5,464 nt of DNA, taken from positions 1 to 5,464 of the forward strand of contig JAIRQB010000198.1 of assembly GCA_031256695.1 (NCBI GenBank), given 5' to 3'. The position numbers and the translations under genes were made by a program. This document shows positions 5,390 to 5,464 of the stretch, in pieces. Every line of letters starts with the position of its first letter. The stretch's first letter is position 1. The DNA is from Elusimicrobiota bacterium. Its GTDB lineage: Bacteria > Elusimicrobiota > Endomicrobiia > Endomicrobiales > Endomicrobiaceae. Under the pieces are notes generated by a model, which worked only from the letters and a program-made list of their open reading frames with translations, was not told the origin of the DNA and made no database searches.

Positions 5390-5464
5390 AGAAGTCCTAT
5401 AAGTAAAATGCCTGAGCGTTTTTTTTGCTTTTTAATTTTGCATAGTTTTGCTTTGCCTTTCTTT

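Noticed and set aside
5390..5464. Promoter or further gene upstream of the ZIP gene
   Set aside because: Only AT-rich sequence with A runs is visible on the minus strand; no convincing -35/-10 pair and no reading frame before the window ends.

Overview
The window is dominated by one minus-strand operon, hydC-hydB-hydA, which encodes a trimeric NAD(P)-linked [FeFe]-hydrogenase of the electron-bifurcating type. The organism is therefore very probably a strictly anaerobic fermenting or acetogenic bacterium. The sequence is AT-rich, has canonical Shine-Dalgarno sites (GGAG/GGAGG, 5-7 nt from ATG) and a C. pasteurianum CpI-like catalytic subunit. I cannot assign a phylum from this alone. Clostridia-like Firmicutes, Elusimicrobiota and other gut or sediment anaerobes all remain possible.

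Layout from right to left, in the direction of transcription. At 5389-4667 is a ZIP-family divalent metal transporter with eight predicted membrane segments. It ends in an intrinsic terminator at 4620-4651. A candidate promoter partly overlaps that terminator and leads into hydC (4581-4108, NuoE-like [2Fe-2S] protein), hydB (4076-2205, NuoF-like FMN/NAD(P)H subunit with extra ferredoxin domains) and hydA (2202-478, H-cluster catalytic subunit). The hydC-hydB gap is 31 nt. The hydB-hydA gap is 2 nt, with the hydA ribosome binding site inside the last codons of hydB, so the two are probably translationally coupled.

The three Hyd proteins should form one soluble complex. HydB exchanges hydride with NAD(P)H at FMN. 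Iron-sulfur clusters in HydC, HydB and the N-terminal part of HydA link the flavin to ferredoxin and to the H-cluster. In the producing direction, oxidation of reduced ferredoxin is coupled to oxidation of NADH to make H2. No H-cluster maturases (HydE, HydF, HydG) are in the window, so they must lie elsewhere.

The left 477 bases hold no convincing gene but are rich in repeats. They contain a heptamer array, a GC-rich palindrome of dispersed-repeat type, a 16-bp perfect palindrome, and a 119-bp element (328-446) in which near-perfect terminal inverted repeats enclose three tandem 27-bp hairpin units. At the extreme left edge, on the minus strand, a strong ribosome binding site sits in the loop of an 8-bp hairpin immediately before an ATG whose reading frame closes after eight codons.

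I see no wholly new multi-gene system. The points most worth checking are a Ser in place of the expected cluster-ligand Cys in the L1 motif of HydA (TSCSPGW), the 119-bp nested repeat element, and the hairpin-displayed ribosome binding site at the left edge.
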